A DNA stretch of 12,412 bases from Methanobacterium sp. (GCA_020854975.1 JAHKLQ010000110.1:1-12412), one strand, 5' to 3'. Shown: positions 1 to 9,363, numbered from the stretch's first letter. The notes: generated from the letters alone by a model not told the origin. A program made the numbers and translations.

Positions 1-140
1 GCTTGATGTGTATGGCAACCCCTCATTACCTGGATTTAGATGAGGTGCTTGCTGGTACAAAATTTAAAATAATAGAACAACACCACATAAGAATGCATAA
101 AAGTTTAACCCGGGTGGTTTCAGTCCTGGGGAAAATATAA
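1..140 (+). CDS. C-terminal end of a probable tRNA (guanine-N2)-methyltransferase (TrmG10-like), 5' partial
   Basis: An open frame enters from the left edge (codons start at position 3) and gives 45 residues before TAA at 138-140. The tail contains the stretch [16 protein letters not shown]. This resembles the C-terminal 'R-x-H-(K/R)-S-L-T-R' ending that I associate with archaeal TrmG10/Trm11-type THUMP-domain methyltransferases, which methylate N2 of guanine 10 in tRNA. The preceding [17 protein letters not shown] fits a Rossmann methyltransferase C-terminus. The catalytic core lies outside the window, so the assignment rests on the tail alone. The last five codons and the stop lie inside one copy of a 19-bp tandem duplication. 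Alternative: another SAM-dependent RNA methyltransferase. Confidence 0.55.
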   Translation, partial: LMCMATPHYLDLDEVLAGTKFKIIEQHHIRMHKSLTRVVSVLGKI

Positions 141-160
141 TGTCCTGGGGAAAATATAAT
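123..160. repeat. Perfect 19-bp tandem duplication across a stop codon
   Basis: The unit GTCCTGGGGAAAATATAAT occurs at 123-141 and again, identically, at 142-160. The first copy contains the last codons and the TAA of the upstream reading frame; the second copy is downstream of the stop. Because the stop is inside the first unit, the duplication leaves the protein unchanged. Confidence 0.95.
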
Positions 161-302
161 TATATTATCATAGTCTCTTTAATAAGACTCCTTTAGCGAC
201 AAATTCCTACTTTGAAAACTTTTAATTTGACTTTAATCCTTTAAAATTGAATTTACAAGTTCTATAAATTCATATCAGTTTAAGAAAAGATTATGTGTAT
301 GA

Positions 303-312
303 TTATTTTATA
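303..312 (+). promoter_or_regulatory. Possible TATA box for the leuA-type gene
   Basis: An AT-rich TTTTATAATT element lies about 55 bases before the chosen ATG. A start of transcription about 25 bases further on would give a leader of roughly 25-30 bases. The whole region 141-365 is AT-rich and shows no other gene. There is no recognisable leucine-codon leader peptide. Confidence 0.35.
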
Positions 313-365
313 ATTGATGTATATGAATATTAGATTATGAAGAGATCATATAAGTGTTGATTCCC

Positions 366-1862
<1,497 letters not shown>

Positions 1863-1868
1863 AACTAA

Positions 1869-1876
1869 TTTTTTTT
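1869..1876 (+). terminator. Oligo-T terminator after leuA
   Basis: Eight consecutive T residues begin 7 bases after the leuA TAA stop. A bare T-run just past the stop is the usual intrinsic termination signal in archaea, where no hairpin is needed. Confidence 0.6.
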
Positions 1877-1893
1877 ATCATTGCCCCCTTGAA

Positions 1894-1929
1894 GAATTAT
1901 CCATTCTAAACGAATTATCCATTCTAAAC
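1894..1929. repeat. Two perfect 18-bp tandem units
   Basis: GAATTATCCATTCTAAAC occurs at 1894-1911 and again, identically, at 1912-1929. It lies between leuA and the Cgi121 gene and directly abuts an unrelated 20-bp tandem repeat. Confidence 0.95.
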
Positions 1930-1989
1930 AATACACTGGTTATGAGGACAATACACGGGTTATGAGGACAATACACGGGTTATGAGGAC
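1930..1989. repeat. Three 20-bp tandem units
   Basis: The unit AATACACGGGTTATGAGGAC occurs at 1950-1969 and 1970-1989. A first copy at 1930-1949 differs by one base (CTGG for CGGG). The array begins at the exact base where the neighbouring 18-bp repeat ends. It occupies the region immediately upstream of the Cgi121 promoter. Confidence 0.95.
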
Positions 1990-2072
1990 TAATAAAAAAT
2001 TAATAAAAAAACAGGTCTAAAAACAGTAAACAATCTAATTAAGTAATAACTATCCAATATATGGGGTAAACT

Positions 2073-2609
2073 ATGGATCAACACGATTTAATGGGTCACA
2101 CTATCAACATAGCCTGGTTTAACGTTGAAATAAATGATTTAAACAAATTTATAGCTCTAATAAAGGGTATTAAAGATAGGGGTGTCAGTCAGGGCCATGA
2201 AGGATGCACCATCCAGCTTCTGAATGCTCAGGGAATAGCCGGTGAAAAACACCTTCTACAGGCAACTTTACAGGCCCTGAAAGCCTTTGATAAGAATGAA
2301 AACATGGCAAAAGATTTGGGATTGGAGATCTGTGTCCGGGCTTCTGCTCAAAGGCAAATATCGAGGGCCCTTAAGATTTTAGGTGTGAAAGAAGGTAAAA
2401 ATGAAATATGTGTTGTGGCTGTAGATTGTGATAGAGATGTTTTAAATAAAATTGAAGAAGTTTTAGGCACAAAACAGGATGAAAAATTACCTGTAAATGA
2501 AAATACACTTAAAAAATTATATAAAATTTCTAATGAAGAACTAAAAAGTGTCGGAAATATTGAAAAAGTACTTATAGAACGGTCAGCCCTTTTAAACCTG
2601 GAGATTTGA
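2073..2609 (+). CDS. cgi121: KEOPS complex subunit Cgi121
   Basis: Cgi121 is the accessory subunit of the KEOPS complex (Kae1-Bud32-Pcc1-Cgi121). The complex installs the threonylcarbamoyl group of t6A37 on ANN-decoding tRNAs; Cgi121 binds Bud32 and helps hold the tRNA 3' end. The 178-residue product shows the family's features: an N-terminal half that seems to fit the alpha/beta fold, and the conserved segment RASAQRQISRALKILGV at about 89-105. A variable lysine- and glutamate-rich C-terminal helical tail follows. The length is slightly above the usual 150 or so. The start ATG follows a GGGGT Shine-Dalgarno site at 2063-2067 with 5 bases of spacing. An in-frame ATG at residue 7 is less well placed. 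Other KEOPS subunits are not in the window. Confidence 0.8.
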   Translation: MDQHDLMGHTINIAWFNVEINDLNKFIALIKGIKDRGVSQGHEGCTIQLLNAQGIAGEKHLLQATLQALKAFDKNENMAKDLGLEICVRASAQRQISRALKILGVKEGKNEICVVAVDCDRDVLNKIEEVLGTKQDEKLPVNENTLKKLYKISNEELKSVGNIEKVLIERSALLNLEI

Positions 2610-2750
2610 TTTATCTAGGTTTATGAAAGATGCAAATGCAGTCAGATCATCCACCTTATAACACCTGCTAAGGATTTATTTGCAGTTAATTTATAAAATA
2701 ATATTATTCTATCATTTAAATCGTTTTATTAAATCATAATATCTCTAATT

Positions 2751-2876
2751 AGACAGTTTAACTTTATTAGACAGTTTAACTTTATTAGACAGTTTAACCT
2801 TATTAGACAGTTTAACCTTATTAGACAGTTTAACCTTATTAGACAGTTTAACATTAGCGGGCAGTTTAATTATTTT
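2751..2876. repeat. Array of six to seven 18-bp tandem units between convergent genes
   Basis: Units of AGACAGTTTAAC(T/C)TTATT run head to tail from 2751 to 2840 (five units). A sixth (2841-2858) ends in ATTAGC, and a seventh decayed unit begins GGGCAGTTTAATTATTTT. Units 1-2 have T and units 3-5 have C at one position, so the array has a directional pattern of variation. It fills the gap between Cgi121 (plus) and the DegT-type gene (minus), ending only a few bases before that gene's stop. The remaining 2610-2750 is AT-rich with nothing recognisable. Confidence 0.95.
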
Positions 2877-2880
2877 CACT

Positions 2881-3852
2881 TTAAATGGTGTTGTTTACAG
2901 TCTCTGCTATCTCTGAAAGATTATTTTCTTCTAAACACCTAATATCAAGATTTTTTATTTCTAAACAAACTGCGGGCTTATTGATCCGATCATAACGGGG
3001 ACAAACCGTAATCATTCCCCCTCCATTTACTTTAATTTCTTTTCTAAGAGTTTTGGCCACTGGTTTTGGTTCATTAACAGGAACAGCCACGTTAATCCCG
3101 GATTTATCAGGGTGTAAAACAGTTTTAATTTCTTTTTTAAGAAATTCGCAGGCTTTGATGGTTTTCAATAAATTTTCCGGAGCGTTTTTAATTTCTTCTG
3201 TCAGACCGGCGCAGGTAACAGGGCTACCTTGAAGAGTTTTTAGAATGTAATGAGTATCTTCAAAAATTTTGGGGTTGGTGGTGGAGATAAAACCTCCATT
3301 GGCGAGGTTAACCATTTTTGGCGATCCAGTGGATGCCACTATTATGTGGGCGGTGTCTCCACAGGAAAGCTTCCCCCGGGGATCCCCCACAGATCCAGAA
3401 GCATCCTCAACCAGGATCACTCCATTATCCTCGCAACATTCATAAATCTCTTTAACTGGTTGTTCAGCCATATAACCTGCAAAACTAGTGATAAAAAGAG
3501 ATTGAGGTTTAATTTGTTTGAAATGTTCATCCAGGGTTTCTGGATGGATAATTCCCATTTTTGTAGGCACAGATATTATTTCAAGCCCAAATAATTTGGC
3601 GATCTTCATAAATCCACTCCAACCACCTTGATCTGGAACCATAATCGGTCCTTTAAGGTTACTCATGACAGCCATAATTGCAGCATTACCACTACAGACT
3701 ACCCGGGCATATTTATGACCAGTAACTTCTTTTATACTGTTTTCAGCATTTATTTTATACTCATTTCCTCGGGGCCGGTTTCCAAGCTCTAAAGAAGCGT
3801 CACACATAACCTTTCGAGCTTTTTTTGATGGCATTTTAAAGAAAAGTTCCAT
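2881..3852 (-). CDS. DegT/DnrJ/EryC1/StrS-like PLP-dependent enzyme, short archaeal form
   Basis: The 323-residue product looks like a fold-type I PLP enzyme of the DegT family, many of which are sugar aminotransferases. Visible landmarks are SGNAA at 54-58 (phosphate-binding loop position), [11 protein letters not shown] around 148-157 with Asp150 placed to contact the pyridine nitrogen, and [15 protein letters not shown] at 174-188 with Lys179 as the likely Schiff-base lysine. It is shorter than typical DegT proteins (about 370) because the C-terminal region is reduced. Several cysteines are present. The start is supported by GTGATTG just upstream (minus strand, 3854-3860). It lies 58 bases downstream of nre on the same strand and could be cotranscribed with it. 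The substrate is unknown, and no sugar-biosynthesis genes are nearby. Confidence 0.7.
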   Translation of the reverse strand: MELFFKMPSKKARKVMCDASLELGNRPRGNEYKINAENSIKEVTGHKYARVVCSGNAAIMAVMSNLKGPIMVPDQGGWSGFMKIAKLFGLEIISVPTKMGIIHPETLDEHFKQIKPQSLFITSFAGYMAEQPVKEIYECCEDNGVILVEDASGSVGDPRGKLSCGDTAHIIVASTGSPKMVNLANGGFISTTNPKIFEDTHYILKTLQGSPVTCAGLTEEIKNAPENLLKTIKACEFLKKEIKTVLHPDKSGINVAVPVNEPKPVAKTLRKEIKVNGGGMITVCPRYDRINKPAVCLEIKNLDIRCLEENNLSEIAETVNNTI

Positions 3853-3910
3853 TCAATCACTTATAACTTCTTTTTATGATGAAATTTTCAATTACTTATT
3901 TCAATTTGAT

Positions 3911-5077
<1,167 letters not shown>

Positions 5078-5194
5078 AGTAGTAAACTTATCTCCTTTTT
5101 AATAAAAAATTTTAGGTAAGGAATGAGAACTATTAAACTCAAATTTGACAAATTATCTTTTCCACTATTTATTCATCTCTACATTTGTCTGGTT

Positions 5195-5201
5195 AAAAAA
5201 A
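5195..5201 (-). terminator. Oligo-T terminator after msrB
   Basis: On the minus strand this is a run of seven T residues about 30 bases beyond the msrB stop. It would separate msrB from nre transcripts at least partly. The remaining gap to nre is AT-rich and could hold the nre promoter. Confidence 0.5.
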
Positions 5202-5231
5202 GAGCATGGAACAACACCTTTATCATTCGGA

Positions 5232-5702
5232 TCATGGCCAATTTCTTATGACTAGATGCAGAGAAGTAGAATTCATACAGTAACGCAGACCAGTGGGTGG
5301 TGGACCATCATTAAAAACATGTCCCAGATGGGCATGGCACCGGGAGCAAAGCACCTCAGTACGCACCATGGACAAACTACGGTCTGATTGAGTGATGATA
5401 TTCTCTCGAGCTATCGGTGCCCAGAAACTGGGCCATCCAGTTCCAGAATCAAACTTGGTCTGAGAGCTGAATAGATCAGTGCCACAGCACACACACTGGT
5501 AGACTCCTTCCTCATGACAGTCATGATATTTGCCAGTGAAAGCCAGTTCAGTTCCTTTTTTCCTGGCAACCTTAAACTCTTCAGGGGTTAAAATCTTTTT
5601 CCATTCCTCATCAGTCTTTACAATCATTTCAACCAGTTTAATCTCATTAGAATCAACGAAATAGATTGGAATAAGACCGTCCTGAGTAAGTGGGTTTCCC
5701 AT
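5232..5702 (-). CDS. msrB: Peptide-methionine (R)-S-oxide reductase MsrB
   Basis: MsrB reduces the R-epimer of methionine sulfoxide in proteins, usually with thioredoxin as electron donor. Numbering from a GTG at 5711, the product has a zinc site formed by CVCC (Cys73, Cys76) and CSRC (Cys122, Cys125). It also has the signature TKFDSGTGWPSF at about 85-96, HLGHVFNDG at 128-136, and RYCMNS with the catalytic Cys145. Cys65 could serve as a resolving cysteine. The start is taken at ATG 5702 (156 residues) because GTGATT immediately upstream looks like its Shine-Dalgarno site; the GTG itself lies in that site. A shorter start at ATG 5627 would still retain the whole catalytic core. It is transcribed toward nre. 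Confidence 0.9.
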   Translation of the reverse strand: MGNPLTQDGLIPIYFVDSNEIKLVEMIVKTDEEWKKILTPEEFKVARKKGTELAFTGKYHDCHEEGVYQCVCCGTDLFSSQTKFDSGTGWPSFWAPIARENIITQSDRSLSMVRTEVLCSRCHAHLGHVFNDGPPPTGLRYCMNSTSLHLVIRNWP

Positions 5703-5812
5703 ATAAATCACAAAGATTTTTTAGAAAAATTATTTGCTCTTAATGTCCATTAACTATATTTAATTATGTAGTTTCAGGTTTCTTATGTAATTTTAGGGAC
5801 TAAAACGTGGTA

Positions 5813-5835
5813 TTATAAAAACAATTTATTATAAA
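5813..5835 (+). promoter_or_regulatory. TATA-like elements upstream of the HEAT-repeat gene
   Basis: Two ATTATAAAA elements lie side by side, 25-47 bases before the ATG. The distal one would place the transcription start about 15-20 bases before the gene, leaving a short leader that contains AAAGG. The gap 5703-5859 is the divergent promoter region shared with msrB. Confidence 0.4.
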
Positions 5836-5859
5836 AGCAGGAATTAAAGGCAGTATAAT

Positions 5860-6681
5860 ATGGATTTGGATGAAAAAAAGAGAATAAATCGCCAAAAAAG
5901 AGGTCAGATCTCATCTAAAGATCTAAAACCATACTATGGTTATTCTACCGAATATTTAATTGGTCTGTTGAATGATAATCATCCTCAAAAAAGAACTATT
6001 TCTGCAACCATATTAGGCATGAGACACAGTGAGGAGAGTGTTTTGCCTCTTGTCAATGCTTTAAAGCATGAAAAAGCTTTATATTCTCGAATTGCAATTT
6101 CAGAAGCATTATCAGAAATAGGTGAACCTTCAATTAATTCATTAATAGAACTTTTGGGTGAAATTGGAAATAATCAGGAAACTGAACTTCCCCAGAAGTA
6201 TTTCAACAAAAAAAGTTTTCCCCTGGCCAGGGACATGGCAGCCAGAACTCTGGTTAAAATTGGAAAACCAGCAACTCCTCAACTCCTAAAAATATTAAAA
6301 ACTGAAAACAGTTTCAAAATCCAACAGGCCATAGATGCAATTGGGGGAATAGCTGCAAAAACTGACGATAAGAGAGGGTTAAACCCTTTAATTAAGTTTC
6401 TCCAAGCATCTGTTGAAGAAAATGACAAATTAAGTGTGTGGAAAACAGTCAGGGCATTAAGTGGGTTTCAAAATTGTGAAGATGCTGTGGGTCCTTTATT
6501 ATCAGTAATAGAATCTGCCCGGGGAAATGAAGATGATTTTTCAATCATATGGGAAGCAGTAAGGAGTTTAGGTCAAATTGGAGTTAAAAATTCCCAGGTA
6601 CTAAACTTACTTTTGGAATTATCCCATCATCAAAATTCAGAAATTAACAAAGCCTCTAAAATCGCTTTAAAACGGTTTTAA
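5860..6681 (+). CDS. HEAT-repeat protein, function unknown
   Basis: The 273-residue product is built from successive helical pairs typical of HEAT or PBS-lyase HEAT-like repeats. Recurring patterns are 'A..LG.I......PLL..L', visible at about 32-68, 72-100, 123-147, 153-183, 193-220 and 228-255. Clear repeat cores include ALSEIGEPSINSLIELL, TLVKIGKPATPQLLKIL and AVRSLGQIGVKNSQVLNLLL. The first 25 residues are basic and charged (KKRINRQKRG), possibly a nucleic-acid or partner contact. There is no signal peptide or membrane segment, so it is probably a cytoplasmic scaffold. Such proteins act as protein-protein interfaces or as phycobilin-lyase-like adaptors; nothing here defines the partner. It is transcribed alone, divergently from msrB. 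Confidence 0.75.
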   Translation: MDLDEKKRINRQKRGQISSKDLKPYYGYSTEYLIGLLNDNHPQKRTISATILGMRHSEESVLPLVNALKHEKALYSRIAISEALSEIGEPSINSLIELLGEIGNNQETELPQKYFNKKSFPLARDMAARTLVKIGKPATPQLLKILKTENSFKIQQAIDAIGGIAAKTDDKRGLNPLIKFLQASVEENDKLSVWKTVRALSGFQNCEDAVGPLLSVIESARGNEDDFSIIWEAVRSLGQIGVKNSQVLNLLLELSHHQNSEINKASKIALKRF

Positions 6682-6805
6682 AATCCATTATTTCTTCGGT
6701 TATATTAAAATATCAACTTTTATTGACTTTTAAGAGTTTAGGATAAGGTTATTGCAGGATCTTATTTTGTATAAAATTATAATAATTTGAAGGATATAGA
6801 AGTGA

Positions 6806-6814
6806 TTTATATAA
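6806..6814 (+). promoter_or_regulatory. TATA box for the ferredoxin-geranylgeranyl reductase operon
   Basis: TTTATATAA matches the methanogen TATA consensus well. A start about 25 bases downstream would fall at roughly 6835, inside the 18-bp palindrome, and give a leader of about 40 bases ahead of the ferredoxin. Confidence 0.5.
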
Positions 6815-6830
6815 CAGTATCTAGAATTTC

Positions 6831-6848
6831 TTATAGTATATACTATAA
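6831..6848. promoter_or_regulatory. 18-bp perfect palindrome at the presumed transcription start; candidate operator
   Basis: TTATAGTATATACTATAA is a perfect inverted repeat with no spacer. It ends 25 bases before the putative ACG start codon and lies about 25 bases after a TATA box. That is a typical position for an archaeal repressor that blocks polymerase recruitment. Alternatively, because it is all A/T except one G and one C, it may itself contribute a TATA element. Confidence 0.5.
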
Positions 6849-6861
6849 TATGGATTCTAAC

Positions 6862-6870
6862 AAGGTGATC
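6862..6870 (+). promoter_or_regulatory. Strong Shine-Dalgarno site that fixes the ferredoxin start at ACG
   Basis: AAGGTGATC includes seven bases complementary to the 3' end of archaeal 16S rRNA (core GGTGATC). The spacing to the ACG at 6874 is 3-5 bases, which matches other genes here (GGTGAT or GTGAT closely upstream of ATG). No ATG, GTG or TTG lies at an acceptable distance in the ferredoxin frame. Confidence 0.7.
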
Positions 6871-6873
6871 TAA

Positions 6874-7044
6874 ACGAAATATGAGGTAGACTGTTGTGGT
6901 TATTGTGGTGCATGCGTTGCGGTATGTCCAAATAACTTTCTGGAACTCACTGAAAACATGATAATCCTTGATGAAAGATGCGATAATTGTGGTAGATGCA
7001 TTGAAGTATGTCCGTTGGGGGCTTTGATGGGGGATGAGTCATGA
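6874..7044 (+). CDS. 2[4Fe-4S] ferredoxin with apparent ACG start, partner of geranylgeranyl reductase
   Basis: A 56-codon frame encodes a small bacterial-type ferredoxin. It has two complete cluster motifs: Cys8-x2-Cys11-x2-Cys14-x3-Cys18-Pro and Cys36-x2-Cys39-x2-Cys42-x3-Cys46-Pro. The frame is closed by a TAA immediately before an ACG codon (6871-6873). The next ATG in frame lies after the first cluster motif, so no standard start is available. The expected N-terminus from homologues would be M-K-Y-E-V-D-C; here it reads ACG AAA TAT GAG. So either ACG initiates, or ATG was mutated or misread. The stop overlaps the reductase start as ATGA (7041-7044), indicating translational coupling. Likely role: electron donor to the reductase for saturating archaeal lipid chains. 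Confidence 0.85.
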   Translation, partial: TKYEVDCCGYCGACVAVCPNNFLELTENMIILDERCDNCGRCIEVCPLGALMGDES

Positions 7045-8216
7045 AGTATGATTTAGTGGTAGTGGGAGGGCGTATAGGTGGATCAATTTCATCTTTATTT
7101 GCATCACAAAATGATGTGGATGTTTTGATGATCGAAAAAAGGCAGGAAATTGGAGTTCCTGTACAATGTGCTGAAGGAGTACCTCACTATGCCTTTGAAG
7201 CTCTGGATATGGAACCATCCAAAAAGTATGTCTGCACTGAAGTAGGAAAAGCCACAGTTCATGCACCCAATGGAAAAAGTGTCAATGCCGAAGAATTGGT
7301 GGATGTTGAAACTTTGGATAAGAGCATATCAACAGGATATATTTTAGATAGAAAAGTCTTTGATAAACATTTAGCCATTGAATCAGCTCGAGCAGGGACA
7401 GATATAATGGTTAAAACTACAGTGAAGGACCTCATAAGGAAAGATGGTAAGATTTGTGGAGTAGTAGCCAAACATTTGGGGAAAACTATGGAAATAAAGG
7501 CAGACATGGTTATAGCTGCTGATGGTATAGAATCAAATATAGCCAAGATTGCTGGTTTCAACACTAATAATAATCCAACAGAAATCTGTTCATGCGCCCA
7601 ATATGAATTAGTTGGTTTAGATATTGACCCTGACAGAGTGCATCTTTATTTTGGAAGAGAAATAGCTCCAGGAGGATATTCATGGATATTTCCAAAAGGA
7701 AAAGACATTGCCAATGTGGGTCTAGGAATAAGAGGTGCACCAGAAACTGCTTATCATTATCTTAAAAAATTCACATCAAAACTCAATGCCACACCAGTGG
7801 AACTCAACTTAGGAGGAGTACCACTGTCTGGACCTATCGATAAAACTTATACTGATGGTCTTCTGGTAGTAGGAGATGCAGCCAGACAGGTTGATCCTGT
7901 CACTGGGGGAGGGATCTTCACCACAGCTCCCTGTGCGAGAATAGCAGGAGAAGTTGCAGCGGAAGCTATAAAGGAAGAGGATACATCTGCAAATTTTCTA
8001 AAAAAATATGATGATATGTGGAGAGATAAATTAGGGGATCTACTGAAAACATCCATAAAGATCAGAAAAGTGGCAGACAAAATCACTGATGATGAAATGA
8101 ATGCTCTGGTGGAATTTCTGGAGGTTACAGATCCAGAAAAAATATCCAAACTATCTTTTATCAAATTTTTGGCAAAACATCCACGTCTTTTAAGGCTGGT
8201 AAAAGATCTTCTGTGA
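7041..8216 (+). CDS. Geranylgeranyl reductase family protein (digeranylgeranylglycerophospholipid reductase)
   Basis: This FAD-dependent enzyme family reduces double bonds of the geranylgeranyl chains of archaeal membrane lipids to give phytanyl chains; it acts on the membrane surface. The 391-residue product shows a dinucleotide-binding start, VVVGGRIGGSISS at 6-18, with Glu32 at the end of the second strand. Next come VPVQCAEGV at 39-47 with Cys43, AADGIES at 159-165, PGGYSWIFPKG at 210-220, and VVGDAARQVDPVTGGGI at 276-292, the FAD-pyrophosphate motif of the family. Length and motif order are normal. Its ATG overlaps the ferredoxin stop, and an adjacent ferredoxin is a known arrangement for archaeal reductases. 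The exact lipid substrate within the family cannot be read from sequence. Confidence 0.88.
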   Translation: MKYDLVVVGGRIGGSISSLFASQNDVDVLMIEKRQEIGVPVQCAEGVPHYAFEALDMEPSKKYVCTEVGKATVHAPNGKSVNAEELVDVETLDKSISTGYILDRKVFDKHLAIESARAGTDIMVKTTVKDLIRKDGKICGVVAKHLGKTMEIKADMVIAADGIESNIAKIAGFNTNNNPTEICSCAQYELVGLDIDPDRVHLYFGREIAPGGYSWIFPKGKDIANVGLGIRGAPETAYHYLKKFTSKLNATPVELNLGGVPLSGPIDKTYTDGLLVVGDAARQVDPVTGGGIFTTAPCARIAGEVAAEAIKEEDTSANFLKKYDDMWRDKLGDLLKTSIKIRKVADKITDDEMNALVEFLEVTDPEKISKLSFIKFLAKHPRLLRLVKDLL

Positions 8217-8217
8217 A

Positions 8218-8223
8218 TTTTTT
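8218..8223 (+). terminator. Oligo-T terminator directly after the reductase
   Basis: Six T residues begin two bases after the TGA stop at 8214-8216. A second, hairpin-associated T-run follows at about 8266-8271. Confidence 0.45.
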
Positions 8224-8244
8224 ATTCTAAAAGATAGAAAAATG

Positions 8245-8271
8245 GGAGATTTTCTCCAATAACTCTTTTTT
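8245..8271. terminator. Hairpin plus T-run between convergent genes
   Basis: GGAGA (8245-8249), a TTT loop, and TCTCC (8253-8257) form a perfect 5-bp stem. Six T residues follow at 8266-8271. It sits between the convergent reductase and GTPase-PII genes and most likely ends plus-strand transcription. Confidence 0.45.
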
Positions 8272-8304
8272 CATTTGAAATAAAGGGTTCATTTGGAATA
8301 AAGA
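8270..8304. repeat. Imperfect 18-bp tandem pair
   Basis: TTCATTTGAAATAAAGGG (8270-8287) is followed by TTCATTTGGAATAAAGA (8288-8304), with one internal mismatch. Confidence 0.85.
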
Positions 8305-8362
8305 TATCTGCAACTAAATTATCCATTTTATAAATTTAAACCTACCAATTAACCAGCTTATT

Positions 8363-8394
8363 ATAAAAACTTGAACTAATAAAAACTTGAACTA
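8363..8394. repeat. Perfect 16-bp tandem pair
   Basis: ATAAAAACTTGAACTA occurs at 8363-8378 and identically at 8379-8394, just beyond the stop of the GTPase-PII gene. Confidence 0.95.
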
Positions 8395-8421
8395 ACTTAT
8401 GTTATAGGTGTTTAGAAAAAC

Positions 8422-9363
8422 TCAATCAATTGCATTTTCTCCTCTTTCAGTAGTTCTTATCCTCATTACATCTTCAACAGGGGATATAAATAACTTTTCG
8501 CTTATATCTTCGGTTTTAATAGCTTCAAGAGCCTGAATAATGTATTCAAGTTCTTCCTTTCTGATTATCATCATTATTTCCATTTTTGGAGGTAATTCCA
8601 GTTCATAAGTACTGGATCGGTACGTTTCCACTTTTTCATTACGGGGGTCATGATATTTAATCTCAATTAGGGTTAAATTAGAAAATCCGAATTGTGCCAG
8701 TGAATTTTTCACATTTTCAAGTTCTACAGGATGGAGGAAAAATCTTAGTTTATAGAAATTTACATCAGTTGCTGGGGAAGTTTCTGTGTATTCTAGAGTC
8801 CCGTAGTTTTCTTGGGTTTCGTGGTTTTCTTGGGTTTCGTGGTTTTCTGGGGCAATGTTTTCAACTAGAGTTTTCTCTTTTTCATACTTATCAATTAATT
8901 TTGATAACATTTTCAGGCCATCATTTATTCCAATTCCATCTTGAGCAATGGTAGGAATAGTCAGTACACCTTCAACATGAGTATCCATCTCAAATTCGCT
9001 AAAATCATCTCTATTTACAAATAAGACATGTGGTATCTTTTCACCAGCAGTTAAGTTAATTATTTCTAGGTCTGTCTCGAAAATCCCTTTACTTACCTCT
9101 ATGAAAACAATAACTCCATTTACTTCTTCAGATAACACTTGCTTCAGGGATATGAATTCTGGATGGCCTGGTGAATTAAATAAATAATTTTTCGCATCAT
9201 CGATGAGAATTCTCCGATAATTAAAAACATTCAATTCAATGTTTTCCACTGCAGGTACATGATCATTAAAATATTCTATAATACTCTCAGAATGGTCTTT
9301 AGTAGAATTATAGTTACATAAAATTACAATTTTTCTATTATTAGCCGTAGATTCAGTTACCAA
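8422..9363 (-). CDS. Degenerate small-GTPase domain fused to a C-terminal PII-like domain
   Basis: Numbering is from a GTG at 9372. Residues 12-165 align with the neighbouring small GTPase: [17 protein letters not shown] replaces the P-loop and lacks GK(S/T), NSPGHPEF at 66-73 matches G3, and FVNRDDF at 118-124 matches G4. A glutamate- and threonine-rich linker (about 166-204) carries two ENHETQ repeats. Residues 206-316 resemble a PII signal protein: [18 protein letters not shown], the T-loop position [16 protein letters not shown], and the ending [19 protein letters not shown]. The B-loop Gly-Asp-Gly-Lys is replaced by DISEK, and the T-loop Gln is not evident. AGGTGA lies five bases before a TTG at 9363, so TTG is the favoured start; the GTG lies within that Shine-Dalgarno site. 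Function unknown; perhaps a regulatory partner of the adjacent GTPase. Confidence 0.75.
   Translation of the reverse strand: MVTESTANNRKIVILCNYNSTKDHSESIIEYFNDHVPAVENIELNVFNYRRILIDDAKNYLFNSPGHPEFISLKQVLSEEVNGVIVFIEVSKGIFETDLEIINLTAGEKIPHVLFVNRDDFSEFEMDTHVEGVLTIPTIAQDGIGINDGLKMLSKLIDKYEKEKTLVENIAPENHETQENHETQENYGTLEYTETSPATDVNFYKLRFFLHPVELENVKNSLAQFGFSNLTLIEIKYHDPRNEKVETYRSSTYELELPPKMEIMMIIRKEELEYIIQALEAIKTEDISEKLFISPVEDVMRIRTTERGENAID
8794..8847. repeat. In-frame 18-bp tandem repeat in the GTPase-PII linker
   Basis: Two identical 18-bp units encode [12 protein letters not shown] (8812-8847). A third diverged unit (8794-8811) encodes ENYGTL. The unit length is a multiple of three, so expansion lengthens the linker without a frameshift. 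It has the same unit length as several intergenic repeats of unrelated sequence in the window. Confidence 0.9.

Noticed and set aside
1..43. Alternative reading frame [13 protein letters not shown] at the left edge
   Set aside because: It is only 13 codons. The overlapping frame to position 140 is longer and has a methyltransferase-like tail.
172..189. AGTCT/AGACT hairpin as a leucine attenuator or terminator
   Set aside because: The stem is only 5 bp with an 8-base loop, with no following T-run and no leucine-rich leader peptide. Methanogens are not known to use this type of attenuation.
2631..2684. TGCAAAT / ATTTGCA inverted repeat after Cgi121
   Set aside because: Seven paired bases separated by 40 unpaired ones in AT-rich DNA are expected by chance.
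2751..2876. CRISPR array
   Set aside because: The units are contiguous with no unique spacers, and no cas genes are present. It is a simple tandem repeat.
3250..3594. Plus-strand 114-residue frame
   Set aside because: It lies wholly inside the DegT-type gene on the other strand and shows no recognisable domain.
6880..6888. ATG at 6881 as the ferredoxin start
   Set aside because: It is out of frame with the ferredoxin and meets TAG after one codon.
8694..8954. Plus-strand frame with repeated FLGFRG
   Set aside because: It is the antisense of the repetitive linker in the GTPase-PII gene. The repeat comes from the 18-bp DNA repeat, and there is no start signal.
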